Positions 44,197 to 55,140 are shown, numbered from the stretch's first letter. The stretch: DNA of 64,000 nt from Cellulomonas sp. Root485 (GCF_001426705.1 NZ_LMFC01000002.1:953905-1017904); one strand, 5' to 3'. Notes: generated by a model not told the origin, from the sequence alone. Made by a program: numbers and translations.

Positions 44197-46533
44197 TCAG
44201 GTGCGGGCGAGGAGGAGCTCGCCTACCGCTGTGGCCAGCGGAGGGTCCAGAGCGAGGGACTGCAGGTGGGACGCGCGGACCGACAAGGGGGCGTCCGACG
44301 TGGCGATCTGGTGGATGCGGGTCTTCAGGTCGTAGCTGATCTGGGCGCGGTCGAGCAGGGTGAACAGGCGGCCGGCCACGTCGTTCGCGGTGAGCTGCGG
44401 GTCCGGGCCCAGCTCGACCGTGAGCGTGGCGTGAACCGGGACGTCGTCGACGGTCACCGAGACGCGGCCGTCGTGACGCTCGGTGCGGCTGGCGAACCCG
44501 GGGACGACCGGCGTGCCGTCGAACGCGAGGAACGTGACCGTCCACGTGCGGGTGGCGGGCAGGCAGTCCACCGAGCCGGTCGGGGGCGCGACCGTCAGAG
44601 TCCCCTGGGAGTAGGTGAGCGTCGTGCGGGCGATCCCGTCGGCGCCGTCGTCCTCGACCAGCGTGAACGACCCGTCGGCGCCCACCACGACCAGGACCTC
44701 CAACGCCGAAGGGTTCACCGGGTCGTTGGCGGGGACGGGCGCACCGTCGAGGGGGACGATCGCGCCCGCTGCCGCCAGCACGGGGATGCTCGTCAGGTCG
44801 CGGTGCAGCAGCAGCTCGCGACCCCCGTCGTAGACCACGCCGGTGAACAGGTCGACCCACGTGCCCGCGGGCAGCCAGGCCCGCACGGAGGCGAGGCGCG
44901 TGCGCGGGTCGGCGGGCGTCGTCAGTGGTGCGACGACGAGCTCGCTGCCGAACAGGAACTGGTTGGGCTGGTCGTACGCCTCGTCCGCCGACGGCCACCG
45001 GTGATAGAGCGGCTCGACCAGGGGACGCCCCTCGGACGCGGCGCGGTGGTTCATGGTGTGCAGGTAGGGGAGCAGCCGGTGGCGCAGGCGCAGGTGCTCC
45101 GTCATCACCGAACGAGCCGCGGGCTCGAACGTCCACGGCTCCTTCGCGGTGAACGGGTTGGCGCCCGAGTGCAGGCGCAGGATCGGCGAGAACACCCCGA
45201 GCTGCACCCAGCGGGTGGCGAGCTCGTCGTCCTTGCCGCCGAACATGTGGCCGCCGATGTCGTGGCTCCACCAGCCGTACCCGATGTTGGACGCGGTCGC
45301 GGTGAAGTAGGGCTGGAACGCCAGGGACGCCCACGAGATGACGGTGTCGCCGCTGAACCCGACGGGGTAGCGGTGGCTGCCCGGCCCGGCGTAGCGGGAG
45401 AACGTCAGGGGCCGACGGCCGTCGCGCGCGCTGTCGAGGAAGTGGAAGTGGTTGAGCATCCACAGGGGGTCGATGCCGGCGACGCGCGAGTGCGGTCCGG
45501 ACTGCCAGTCGAGCCACCAGAAGTCGACACCGTCGTCCTCCAGGCCGCGGTGCAGCACGTCGAAGTAGGCGTCGAGGAACGCGCGGTCGGTGACGTCGAA
45601 CGGGATCGCGTCGTCGGTGCTGCGGCCGAGCGCCGCGGCCATCGCCGGGAAGGCGTCCTCGTGCGGGCGGACCCCGTCGGCGGGGTGCACGTTGAGCGTC
45701 ACGCGCAGGCCGCGGTCGTGCACGGACGCCAGGAACGCCGCGGGGTCGGGGAACAGCGACCGGTTCCACGTGTAGCCGGTCCAGCCGCTGCCGAGGGTCG
45801 GGTCCACGTCGGTGACGTGCCAGTCCATGTCGATCACGGCGACGGAGAAGGGCAGGCCCTCGGCGTCGAACCGGTCCAGGAGCGCCGCGTAGGAGTCCGC
45901 CGTGTAGCGGTGGAACCGGCTCCACCAGTTGCCGAGCGCGAACCGGGGGAGCAGGGGCGTCGGGCCGGAGACCGCGTAGAACGCCTGGATCGCGGCGGGG
46001 TAGTCGTGGCCGTAGGCGAAGACGTACAGGTCGGTGCGGGACCCGTCGCGGGGAGACACCCAGCCCTCGTCGTCGAAGACCATCGAGCGGGAGTCGTCGA
46101 GGACCGCGAAGCCCTGCCGGGACACGACGCCGGGCTCCAGCGGGATCGCGCCGTCGGCCAGGTCGAGGGTGCGCGCGGTCCCGCCCAGCCCGGACGGCTC
46201 CTCGCCGTACCGCCACACCGAGTGGTACGAGCTGATGCCGCCCAGCACCGACAGGCTCAGGCCGCTCGTGCTGAACGGGCGACGGTCGTAGACGAGGTGG
46301 AACCGGTCCGTGACCACCTCGACGTGCGTCTCGGACTCGATGACCCGGAAGTCGGGCACCGGCAGGTCGCGGTTCAGCGCGAACGTCGACGCGCGGTCCT
46401 CGAAGTCGCCGTCGGCGGAGTGCTCGAGCCGGACCAGCCCGTCGGTCAGGACCGTGAGGCGGTAGGTGGGTCCCTGGACGACCGCGCGGGGGTCGGCGAC
46501 CGGACGTGAGGGCAGCGGCGCACGGGACGTCAT
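44197..46533 (-). CDS. GH31 alpha-glucosidase/alpha-xylosidase family glycosidase
   Basis: This 778-residue protein has an N-terminal beta-sandwich (residues 20-180), a TIM barrel and C-terminal beta domains. The GH31 catalytic nucleophile is Asp342 in FWWLDWQSG and the acid/base is probably Asp396 in GFSGDTV. SVAVIDMDWH and GGHMFGG are further family motifs. There is no signal peptide, so it acts in the cytoplasm, perhaps on imported oligosaccharides with alpha-linked glucose or xylose. The very C-terminus (residues 690-778) is an added region with leucine-rich helices. The ATG is preceded at 6 bases by CACACT. Exact linkage specificity cannot be read from sequence. Confidence 0.88.
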   Translation of the reverse strand: MTSRAPLPSRPVADPRAVVQGPTYRLTVLTDGLVRLEHSADGDFEDRASTFALNRDLPVPDFRVIESETHVEVVTDRFHLVYDRRPFSTSGLSLSVLGGISSYHSVWRYGEEPSGLGGTARTLDLADGAIPLEPGVVSRQGFAVLDDSRSMVFDDEGWVSPRDGSRTDLYVFAYGHDYPAAIQAFYAVSGPTPLLPRFALGNWWSRFHRYTADSYAALLDRFDAEGLPFSVAVIDMDWHVTDVDPTLGSGWTGYTWNRSLFPDPAAFLASVHDRGLRVTLNVHPADGVRPHEDAFPAMAAALGRSTDDAIPFDVTDRAFLDAYFDVLHRGLEDDGVDFWWLDWQSGPHSRVAGIDPLWMLNHFHFLDSARDGRRPLTFSRYAGPGSHRYPVGFSGDTVISWASLAFQPYFTATASNIGYGWWSHDIGGHMFGGKDDELATRWVQLGVFSPILRLHSGANPFTAKEPWTFEPAARSVMTEHLRLRHRLLPYLHTMNHRAASEGRPLVEPLYHRWPSADEAYDQPNQFLFGSELVVAPLTTPADPRTRLASVRAWLPAGTWVDLFTGVVYDGGRELLLHRDLTSIPVLAAAGAIVPLDGAPVPANDPVNPSALEVLVVVGADGSFTLVEDDGADGIARTTLTYSQGTLTVAPPTGSVDCLPATRTWTVTFLAFDGTPVVPGFASRTERHDGRVSVTVDDVPVHATLTVELGPDPQLTANDVAGRLFTLLDRAQISYDLKTRIHQIATSDAPLSVRASHLQSLALDPPLATAVGELLLART

Positions 46534-46539
46534 GAGTCG

Positions 46540-46545
46540 AGTGTG
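46540..46545 (-). promoter_or_regulatory. Leaderless-type -10 element before the GH31 gene
   Basis: On the minus strand CACACT ends 6 bases before the ATG at 46533. Confidence 0.45.
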
Positions 46546-46574
46546 CCCCGGGGTGGGGCTCGCGTCGTCCGGGG

Positions 46575-48533
46575 TCAGTCGTCCACGGAGAACTCGGCGA
46601 CGAGCGCCAGGTGGTCGGACAAGGCGGTGAACGAGCGGCTGACCTGGTGGAAGGTCACACCCTGCCCGAACACCCAGTCGATCTTGTAGGCGGGGTCGAT
46701 GGCCGGCGACGTGAGCATCTCGTCGTCCGCGGGGACCCAGCCCGTGGCCTCCAGCAGCTCGATCTCCGGCCAGCCCGGCTCGGCGTTCACGTCGCCGGCG
46801 AGGATCGCGGGGGGTTCGACGGGCTCTGCCGCGGCCAGGGCCCCCAGCTGCTCCAGCCTGGTGGGCGTGTTCGACTCGCGGTGCTGCGTGTGGATCGACG
46901 TCACGCGCAGCGGCGTACCGTCGGCCGTCGTCAGGGTGGTCGACAGGGCCGACCGGCTCTGCGGACCGGCGCCGTAGGGGAGCGGATGGACGACGACGTC
47001 CGTCAGCTCCGAGCGCGCCAGGACCGCGTTCCCGAACTGGTGGTCCGCCGCGGGTGCGAAGTGGATGGTCATGTCCAGCCGGTGCGCGAGCCAGGTCGCC
47101 ATGTCGGAGCCGCCGCCGAACACCCAGCCGCGCTGGACCTCCTGCAGCGTGACGACGTCGGGGTCCTCCGCCTCGATGGTCGCCGCGATGCCCTCCAGGT
47201 CCACCGCGGTCAGCGGCGAGACCCCGTAGTGGAGGTTCCAGTCCATCAGCGTCAGGGGCTCGTCGGCCGCGCGCGGGGGGACGTCGGACCCGGTCGTGCT
47301 CGTGGTCGACGGCACCAGCCCGAGCACCGCCAGGACGACCGCGGGCAGGATCAGCAGCCGCACGGAGCTGGTCCGGGCGGGCAGCCGGTCGGGGCTGGTG
47401 AGCGCCGGGACTGCTCCGGGGGTGCGTCGGCGCAGGCCGGACAGCGCGAGGCCCAGGGCCGCCAGGACGATCACCCAGACGTTGTCGACGGGCAGCGGCA
47501 CGTCGTAGTCGAGCATGTACAGCAGCAGCGGACCGATGGCGCCGAGCCCGACCACCAGCGTCGCGGCCCCCGTGCGCGCGATCCCGCGCGGGGCCGGCCG
47601 GTGGGCGCTGAACGCCGCGGACAGCACGATGCCGAGCGTCAGCTGGAGCACCACCACGGCCACCAGGGCGGCGATCCCGGTGAGCCACAGCGCGCACGCG
47701 ACGCCCGCGACGAGCAGCACTGCGGCACCCACGCGCACGCCGCCGGGCCACGGGTCGGGCCGCAGCAGCGTCCAGGCGCCGAGCGCGTTCGCGACGACGA
47801 CCACGAGTCCCGCCCACCCGAGCGCGACCCCGGACTGCGACGCCACGAACGCGGGGTTCGCGACGATCATCGCGGCGAGCGCCAGGAACAGCCCGAGCAC
47901 CCACAGGCGTCGCGGGCGGCCGGTCGCCTCCGACGCCGACGCGGCGGTGAACGCGACGAGCCCCCGGGCGGTCACGACGACGCCGACCGCGAGGACCACG
48001 GCGACCACCCAGCCGGTCCACCCGTCGCGCCACACCGCGTCCCACGTCCCCAGCACGAGCTGGAGCCCGACGGACAGCCCGCACCCGATCATCAGCCCGA
48101 TCGCCGCCTGACGGCCCCCGGCGGGGCGGCCCGCGACGAACGCGACCGCCAGGGTGAGCACCCCGACGGCGACCGCGACGGTGACCAGGCCGACGACGAA
48201 CAGCGCGCCGCCGTCGAGGGCCTGGATGACGACGCGCAGGACGCCGAGGACGCTCGCGCCGACCAGCAGGGTCCGGGCGTCCGGGGTCCCCGACGTCCGA
48301 CGCACCGCCAGCAGCAGGAGCGCCGCGACCAGGCCCGCGCTCGCGTAGGTGCCCAGTGCGGTCAGCGCGGCCTGCACCACACCGGCGGCGAACGCCCGGT
48401 CCAGCAGCGGACCGCTCAGGCGGATCATCTCGACGCACAGCACGGTCAGCAGGGCGACCAGCCAGACCCGGGTCGGGGTGCCGGCGTCGGGGGGCGTCCG
48501 GACGGAGGGGTCGGCGGGCGGCGTGGACGTCAC
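46575..48533 (-). CDS. Membrane-anchored endonuclease/exonuclease/phosphatase-family protein
   Basis: This 652-residue protein has an N-terminal block of about 10 transmembrane helices (residues 25-395). A C-terminal EEP domain (about 410-652) follows, with LMDWNLHYG, VVTLQEVQRGW, SIHTQHRES, LAGDVNAEPGWPEI and a terminal LSDHLALVAEF. These match the metal- and phosphate-binding residues of the DNase I/exonuclease III superfamily. The domain is predicted to face the outside or the cytoplasm depending on helix count. Substrate may be a lipid phosphate or nucleic acid; unknown. The GTG start is fixed by a TAATCT element 7 bases upstream. The longer frame to 49625 is a shadow of efeB. Confidence 0.82.
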   Translation of the reverse strand: MTSTPPADPSVRTPPDAGTPTRVWLVALLTVLCVEMIRLSGPLLDRAFAAGVVQAALTALGTYASAGLVAALLLLAVRRTSGTPDARTLLVGASVLGVLRVVIQALDGGALFVVGLVTVAVAVGVLTLAVAFVAGRPAGGRQAAIGLMIGCGLSVGLQLVLGTWDAVWRDGWTGWVVAVVLAVGVVVTARGLVAFTAASASEATGRPRRLWVLGLFLALAAMIVANPAFVASQSGVALGWAGLVVVVANALGAWTLLRPDPWPGGVRVGAAVLLVAGVACALWLTGIAALVAVVVLQLTLGIVLSAAFSAHRPAPRGIARTGAATLVVGLGAIGPLLLYMLDYDVPLPVDNVWVIVLAALGLALSGLRRRTPGAVPALTSPDRLPARTSSVRLLILPAVVLAVLGLVPSTTSTTGSDVPPRAADEPLTLMDWNLHYGVSPLTAVDLEGIAATIEAEDPDVVTLQEVQRGWVFGGGSDMATWLAHRLDMTIHFAPAADHQFGNAVLARSELTDVVVHPLPYGAGPQSRSALSTTLTTADGTPLRVTSIHTQHRESNTPTRLEQLGALAAAEPVEPPAILAGDVNAEPGWPEIELLEATGWVPADDEMLTSPAIDPAYKIDWVFGQGVTFHQVSRSFTALSDHLALVAEFSVDD

Positions 48534-48540
48534 GCGCGCG

Positions 48541-48546
48541 AGATTA
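48541..48546 (-). promoter_or_regulatory. Leaderless-type -10 element before the EEP membrane protein
   Basis: On the minus strand TAATCT ends 7 bases before the GTG at 48533. Confidence 0.55.
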
Positions 48547-48556
48547 CCCCGCGGGG

Positions 48557-49894
48557 TCAGGCGAACAGCTGCTGCCCCACGAACGGGCTGTCGTCGGTGG
48601 TCACGGGGGTGCCGTCGGGCCCGGTGACCAGCGACCCGTCCGGCACGCCGGGAGGCACCGCGAACAGTCCCGAGCCGGTGTGCGTGAGGTACTCCATGAG
48701 GACGTCGTCGCGTGACAGCATCGCCTGCACGGGGATGTAGTGGGTGCGCGGGTCGCGCACGAACGCGAGGAAGAACAGCCCGGCGTCGAGCCGGCCGAGG
48801 GAGTCGTTGCCGTCGGTGAAGTTGTAGCCGCGGCGCAGCATCCGGGCGCCGTCGTGGGTCGACGGGTGTGCGAGGCGCACGTGCGAGTCGACCGCGATGA
48901 GCGGAGCACCGTCGCGGCCCTCCTTCGCGAAGTCCGGCTCGGTGAACTCGGTGCCGCCGGACAGCGGCGCGCCCTCGCCCTTGGTGCGGCCGACGAGGTT
49001 CTCCTGCTCGCGCAGGGACGTGCGGTCCCAGGTCTCGATCCGCATCCGGATCCGGCGGGCGACCATGTAGGAGCCGCCGGCGAGCCAGCCCTCGGAGGTG
49101 GGCACCCACACGTGCTCCTCGAGCGCGTCCGTCTCCTCGGCCTTGACGTTGGCCGTGCCGTCCTTGAACCCGAACAGGTTGCGCGGTGTCTTCTGCGCCG
49201 TGCTCGTGGACGACGTGCGACCGTAGCCGAGCTGCGTCCACCGGATCGTCGCCGAGCCGAAGGCGGCCCGGGACAGGTTGCGGATCGCGTGCACCGCGAC
49301 CTGCGGGTCGTCCGCGCACGCCTGGACCACGAGGTCGCCGTCGCTGCGGGCGGGATCGAGGTCGTCGGCCGCGAAGTGCGGCAGTGCCACGAGCCCGTCG
49401 GGCAGCCGGTCCGCGAGCCCGAACCGGTCCTCGCCCGGGGTCCCGTCGGGACCGGGGGTGCCGACGAACATCGACCGACCGAAGCCGAACGTGATCGTGA
49501 GGCCCGCCGGGGGCAGGTCCGCGGCCTCGCCGGTGTCGTCCGGGGGTGCGTCGTACGGTCCCGAGGCCGGACCGAACGGCCCGGCGGAGAGCCCCTGGGT
49601 GAGCCGCGCCGCGATCGTGGTCCACCGCCGGAGCAGCTCGACCAGCTCGTCGCGGGACGTCGTCGTCAGGTCGAACGCCGCGAGGTAGAGGCGGTCCTGC
49701 GCGGGCGTGACGATGCCCGCCTGGTGCGCGCCGGTGAACGGGTACGTCCCGGCGGCCGTGCTCGCGACGGCGGGCTCGGGTGCGGTCGCGCGACCGACGC
49801 CGAAGCCGGCGACGACCCCGGCGGCCGCGAGGCCGCCACCGAGGCCGAGGACGGCGCGCCGCGAGAGTCGCGGCCCGTCGGTCTCGTCGTGCAC
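48557..49894 (-). CDS. efeB: Dyp-type haem peroxidase, Tat-exported (EfeB)
   Basis: This 445-residue protein starts with a twin-arginine signal (LSRRAVLGLGG at residues 10-20) followed by a hydrophobic stretch and cleavage region. The Dyp fold has two ferredoxin-like domains; GFKDGTAN gives the conserved distal Asp and haem-pocket motif (GxxDG), and DSHVRLAHPS and RRGYNF are later family motifs. As part of EfeUOB it probably oxidises or releases iron from haem or ferrous iron outside the membrane. The GTG at 49894 has AAGGAG 5-6 bases upstream. It is transcribed after efeO, 14 bases away. Confidence 0.93.
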   Translation of the reverse strand: MHDETDGPRLSRRAVLGLGGGLAAAGVVAGFGVGRATAPEPAVASTAAGTYPFTGAHQAGIVTPAQDRLYLAAFDLTTTSRDELVELLRRWTTIAARLTQGLSAGPFGPASGPYDAPPDDTGEAADLPPAGLTITFGFGRSMFVGTPGPDGTPGEDRFGLADRLPDGLVALPHFAADDLDPARSDGDLVVQACADDPQVAVHAIRNLSRAAFGSATIRWTQLGYGRTSSTSTAQKTPRNLFGFKDGTANVKAEETDALEEHVWVPTSEGWLAGGSYMVARRIRMRIETWDRTSLREQENLVGRTKGEGAPLSGGTEFTEPDFAKEGRDGAPLIAVDSHVRLAHPSTHDGARMLRRGYNFTDGNDSLGRLDAGLFFLAFVRDPRTHYIPVQAMLSRDDVLMEYLTHTGSGLFAVPPGVPDGSLVTGPDGTPVTTDDSPFVGQQLFA

Positions 49895-49908
49895 GTGCGC
49901 TCCTTCGA

Positions 49909-51111
49909 TCAGGCGCCCGTCACCGTCGTGGTGAGGCGGGACAGGGGCTCGGACAGGGCGTCGACCGCGGCGGCGAGGTCCTTGACCTGCGCCTCGGTGA
50001 GCTCGTCGTAGTAGGTGAAGCCGGTCTCGAGCGACCCCTGCTCCGCGAGCAGCGCGTCGATCTCCTCGAACCGGGTGGCCAGTGTGGCAGCCAGCTCGGG
50101 GTCCGCGGCCTCGACCACGTCCGCGAGCACCTCGTAGCCGACGCGCGCGCCGTCGACGTTGGCCTGGAAGTCCCACAGGTCGGTGTGCGACCAGATCTCC
50201 TCCTCGCCGGTGACCTTGCCGGTGGCGACCTCGTCGAGCAGCTCCTTGGCGCCGTTGGCGATCTGGAAGGCCTCGAACGTGAAGTCGGGGGAGTTGACCT
50301 CGTCGACCAGCTGCTGGGTGTACGTCACCAGGTCGGCCGCGGCGGACTCGCGCTGCTCCGGCGTCAGCGGCACGTAGGCGATCCCGCCGTTGGCCTCGGG
50401 CGACGGCTGCCACAGGTCCTTCTCGATGAGGTGCCAGCCGCTCCAGGTGGCGCCCTCCTCGACGTCCGCCTCGCGCAGGTCGAGCAGCGGGTCCAGGTCG
50501 CCGAACGACTCCGCGACGGGCTCGACCCGCTCCCAGTGCGCACGGGTGTCGGCGTACAGGGACTTCGCGGTCTCGTCGTCACCCGCCGTGTACGCGGCGG
50601 CGAACTGCTCCGTTCCGGCGATGAGCGAACCCACCTGGTCCTTGACGTACGCCACGTACGACGCCTCGGCGGCCGCGAGCTGGTCCGCGGTGTCTCCGGT
50701 GGGTCCGACCTCGACTCCGCTGTCGTTCACGATGAACTCCGCGCGGATCCCGTCGCCGACCATGCCGGGCTTGCACGCCGTGTAGTACGTGCCGGGCTTG
50801 ACCTGCACGACGAGCTCCCGCGTGATGCCGGGACCGACGTTCTCGACCTCGGAGACCACGCGCAGACCGTCGTCGCCGAGCAGGTAGAACTCGGTGACGT
50901 CGTCGCCCTCGTTGGTCACCGCGAACCGCACCGTGCCGGAGTCGGCCTCGGCCGCGGACACGTCGCACGCGTCGGCCGTGGACGTCACGGTCAGCACCCC
51001 CGCGCCGCCGGACGCGCCGGCCTGTGCGGGGTCGTTGGGGACGCAGGCGGCGGCGAGCGGCAGGACCAGCGTCGCCAGGGCAGCGGCGACGACGGTGGAG
51101 CGGCGGGACAT
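49909..51111 (-). CDS. efeO: Iron-uptake lipoprotein EfeO (cupredoxin + M75/imelysin domains)
   Basis: This 400-residue lipoprotein has a lipobox PLAAAC (Cys23). A cupredoxin-like domain at about 40-130 follows (FAVTNEGDDVTEFYLL, with KPGTYYTACKPGM supplying Cys and Met ligand candidates). An M75/imelysin-like domain covers 140-390, with HxxE (SGWHLIEKDLW) as the typical metal site. It captures ferrous or ferric iron and passes it to the permease EfeU. It is 31 bases after efeU in the operon and precedes efeB. Confidence 0.93.
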   Translation of the reverse strand: MSRRSTVVAAALATLVLPLAAACVPNDPAQAGASGGAGVLTVTSTADACDVSAAEADSGTVRFAVTNEGDDVTEFYLLGDDGLRVVSEVENVGPGITRELVVQVKPGTYYTACKPGMVGDGIRAEFIVNDSGVEVGPTGDTADQLAAAEASYVAYVKDQVGSLIAGTEQFAAAYTAGDDETAKSLYADTRAHWERVEPVAESFGDLDPLLDLREADVEEGATWSGWHLIEKDLWQPSPEANGGIAYVPLTPEQRESAAADLVTYTQQLVDEVNSPDFTFEAFQIANGAKELLDEVATGKVTGEEEIWSHTDLWDFQANVDGARVGYEVLADVVEAADPELAATLATRFEEIDALLAEQGSLETGFTYYDELTEAQVKDLAAAVDALSEPLSRLTTTVTGA

Positions 51112-51142
51112 GGTTCTCCTCGGAGAAGGCGCTGAAAGGGGG

Positions 51143-52024
51143 TCAGGCGGCGGAGGCGCGGACGGCGGGCTGGACGGCGGGGGCCGTCGGGCGAGCGGGT
51201 GCGGAGCCCCACGTGGTGCGGATGAAGAAGTACATCGTCGGCACGAGGTAGGCCGTCCAGGCGAACAGCTGGAGCCAGGTCGTGGCCGGTGAGAAGTTGA
51301 AGACGCCCTTGAGCACGGTGCCGTACCAGCTGCTCGGGGGGATGGTCGCGGAGACGTCGAACGCGAGGGTGTTCAGGCCGGGCAGGATGCCGGCCTCCTG
51401 GAGGTCGTGGACCCCGTACGCCAGCACGCCCGCGGCGATGACCACGAGGAACAGGCCGGTCCAGGCGAAGAACACGCGCATGTTGAGACGCAGCGCACCC
51501 CGGTAGATGAGCCAGCCGAACAGCACCGCGGTGCCGAGGCCGAGGGCTGCTCCGATCAGCGGGGCGAGGTTCGGGCTCGCGTCCACGGCCGTGCCGCTGG
51601 TGGCCTGCGCGCTCGCCCACAGGAACAGCGCGGTCTCCAGGCCCTCGCGACCGACGGCGAGCATCGCGACGACGACGACGGCCTTCTTGCCGGCACTGAG
51701 CGCGTCGTCCAGCTTGTGGTGCAGGTCGGACTTCATGTGCCGCGCCGTGCGGGCCATCCAGAAGATCATCCAGGTGACCAGCCCGACCGCGACGATCGAC
51801 AACGTCCCGCCGATGGCCTCCTGCGCCTCGAACGACAGCCCCGACGGGCCGAAGGTGAGCAGCGCGCCGAACCCGAGCGAGACCGCGATCGCGATGCCGA
51901 TGCCCGCCCACAGCGCGGGCAGGTGGTCGCGACGGTCGGTCTTGACCAGGTAGGCGACGAGGATGCTGACGACCAGCGCGGCCTCGAGGCCTTCGCGCAG
52001 GCCGATCAGGTAGTTGGCGAGCAT
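51143..52024 (-). CDS. efeU: Ferrous iron permease, FTR1 family (EfeU)
   Basis: This 293-residue membrane protein has seven predicted helices and the two REGLE-type motifs of iron permeases: GLREGLEAAL at the start and VGREGLETALFLWA in the middle. These glutamates carry Fe ions. It moves oxidised iron delivered by EfeO and EfeB. The gene starts at ATG 52024, and its upstream region contains a DtxR-like box 26 bases before the start, so expression is probably iron-repressed. Confidence 0.94.
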   Translation of the reverse strand: MLANYLIGLREGLEAALVVSILVAYLVKTDRRDHLPALWAGIGIAIAVSLGFGALLTFGPSGLSFEAQEAIGGTLSIVAVGLVTWMIFWMARTARHMKSDLHHKLDDALSAGKKAVVVVAMLAVGREGLETALFLWASAQATSGTAVDASPNLAPLIGAALGLGTAVLFGWLIYRGALRLNMRVFFAWTGLFLVVIAAGVLAYGVHDLQEAGILPGLNTLAFDVSATIPPSSWYGTVLKGVFNFSPATTWLQLFAWTAYLVPTMYFFIRTTWGSAPARPTAPAVQPAVRASAA

Positions 52025-52049
52025 GGAGCGGCTTTCGGCTGGGGAGTGA

Positions 52050-52068
52050 TGAGGCGAGCCTTACCTCA
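52050..52068 (-). promoter_or_regulatory. Iron-box-like operator (DtxR/IdeR type) before efeUOB
   Basis: On the minus strand TGAGGTAAGGCTCGCCTCA matches the IdeR/DtxR consensus TTAGGTTAGSCTAACCTAA at 14 of 19 positions, including both AGGT and CCT half-sites. It lies 25 bases before the efeU ATG. Confidence 0.7.
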
Positions 52069-52137
52069 CCTGCCGGAGACTACCCCCCGGAACAAGTCGG
52101 GCGCGACGTCATCCCAGGGGTGAGCCTGTGACGCGGG

Positions 52138-52644
52138 TCACCGGCCCCCGAGAGCCACGAGACGGTCGAGCAGGTGCGGCCACGCCGCGGCGAACGCGGG
52201 CAGGAGCGGGAGGTCGGCCACCTCGTCGACCGGCACCCAGCGCAGCTCGACGCTCTCGGCGTCGGTGACGGTCGGGTGGACCGGGCTGACCTCGTCGGCG
52301 ATCACGGTCGTGTAGGACCAGTCCTCGTGCTGCAGCACCCGCGACTCGCGCAGCCGGACGGCGACGCGGTCTATCCCGGCCTCCTCCTCGGCCTCGCGCA
52401 GCGCCGCGTCCTCGGGGGACTCGCCCGGCATCCGCGCGCCGCCGGGCACACCCCACGTCCCGCCCTGGTCGCTCCACAGCGCGCGGTGCTGCAGGACGAC
52501 GGCGACCGGCCCTCCGTCGGCGGCCCTGCGGACCAGGAGCAGCCCAGCGGCGCCGTACAGGCCCCAGTGCCGACGTCCGCACGCGCACTCGACCCAGCCG
52601 TCGCCGGGCTGGCGCTGGCGGTGGGTGGGTGGCGCGTCGCTCAC
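52138..52644 (-). CDS. NUDIX hydrolase
   Basis: This 168-residue protein has the complete Nudix box: GGARMPGESPEDAALREAEEEAGI (G-x5-E-x7-REUxEExGU). It hydrolyses a nucleoside diphosphate linked to another moiety; the exact substrate is unknown. An N-terminal segment with CACGRRHWG resembles a short zinc-ribbon-like lead. It follows accA by 7 bases on the same strand and is likely co-transcribed. The start GTG at 52644 is the only close one. Confidence 0.9.
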   Translation of the reverse strand: MSDAPPTHRQRQPGDGWVECACGRRHWGLYGAAGLLLVRRAADGGPVAVVLQHRALWSDQGGTWGVPGGARMPGESPEDAALREAEEEAGIDRVAVRLRESRVLQHEDWSYTTVIADEVSPVHPTVTDAESVELRWVPVDEVADLPLLPAFAAAWPHLLDRLVALGGR

Positions 52645-52651
52645 GCCCGGG

Positions 52652-54451
<1,800 letters not shown>

Positions 54452-54619
54452 GGCTCACCGTAACGCCCTCGACGATCCGCACCGACGCGCGCGCGGCGTG
54501 CCCGGTCAAGACTGTCGATCCGGCCAAGGTCACCGGGGGCTCCTTGTAGGGATCCTCAGGCGCCGGGCTCGTGACGACGTCTGTGCGGTGACCCGGTTGT
54601 CCGGTCACCACAAGAACAG

Positions 54620-54649
54620 CGAGCCCGGCCCCGTGCGGGGCCGGGCTCG
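54620..54649 (-). terminator. Hairpin after the small membrane-protein gene
   Basis: A perfect 13-base-pair stem (54620-54632 with 54637-54649, 4-base loop) lies 11 bases beyond the stop of the minus-strand gene at 54661. The rest of the 54452-54660 gap shows no clear gene. Confidence 0.75.
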
Positions 54650-54660
54650 CCGAGCCTGCG

Positions 54661-55140
54661 TCAGACGCTGGCGAGACGGTTCTCGTCGACCGCCTCGGGG
54701 GCGGTCGTCGCCGTCGGCGCGAGGCGCCGCAGGGCGAAGCCGATGAGCCCGAAGACCACGCCGACGCCCACGACCAGGGCGGCGACACCGAACGCGACCA
54801 CCGACGTGAACAGCGACGCCCGCAGGAAGGAGCCGTTCATCGCCACGGCGCGCAGCGGGTCCTCCTTGCCGAGCTCCGCGTACGTCTTGCCACCGGTCGC
54901 CTCGAGGGCGTGGTGGTTGATGATCTCGGCCTGTGCGTACGCCTCCCACGGCGTGTCGACGGTCTGGCCCGCGAAGGCGGCGGCGTCGTCGGCGACCGTG
55001 ATGTTCTCGGCGGCGAGGTGGGTCGAGACAGCGCCCCACGTGACGCCTCCCGCGATGATGAACACGGCGCCGGCGATGATCGCCAGGAGGCCGGAGATGC
55101 GGACGAAGCGGTTGGTCGGTGCTACAGGGTTGGTCGACAT
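54661..55140 (-). CDS. Two-helix membrane protein, LigA-labelled actinobacterial family
   Basis: This 159-residue protein has two transmembrane helices, at about 15-37 and 108-137. Between them lies an extracellular loop with FAGQTVDTPWEAYAQAEIINHHALEATGGKTYAELGKEDP, which contains a double His. Such proteins are often annotated as aromatic ring-opening dioxygenase LigA in actinobacteria, but nothing in the sequence supports a dioxygenase. It is better called a membrane protein of unknown function. It is transcribed alone, with a hairpin terminator right after the stop. Confidence 0.7.
   Translation of the reverse strand: MSTNPVAPTNRFVRISGLLAIIAGAVFIIAGGVTWGAVSTHLAAENITVADDAAAFAGQTVDTPWEAYAQAEIINHHALEATGGKTYAELGKEDPLRAVAMNGSFLRASLFTSVVAFGVAALVVGVGVVFGLIGFALRRLAPTATTAPEAVDENRLASV

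Noticed and set aside
44197-48438. GH31 frame extended to a 1413-residue product
   Set aside because: The extra N-terminal half is translated from the antiparallel frame of the EEP membrane gene; the GH31 motifs fit a start at 46533 with a -10 element next to it.
48557-49894. Possible pathogenicity or resistance gene reading of efeB, YihY and the APH-like protein
   Set aside because: These are ordinary iron-uptake, membrane and kinase-fold families; the sequence gives no sign of virulence or drug-resistance function.
54661-55140. Annotation as aromatic ring-opening dioxygenase LigA
   Set aside because: The protein has two membrane helices and none of the dioxygenase metal residues, so I describe it only as a membrane protein.
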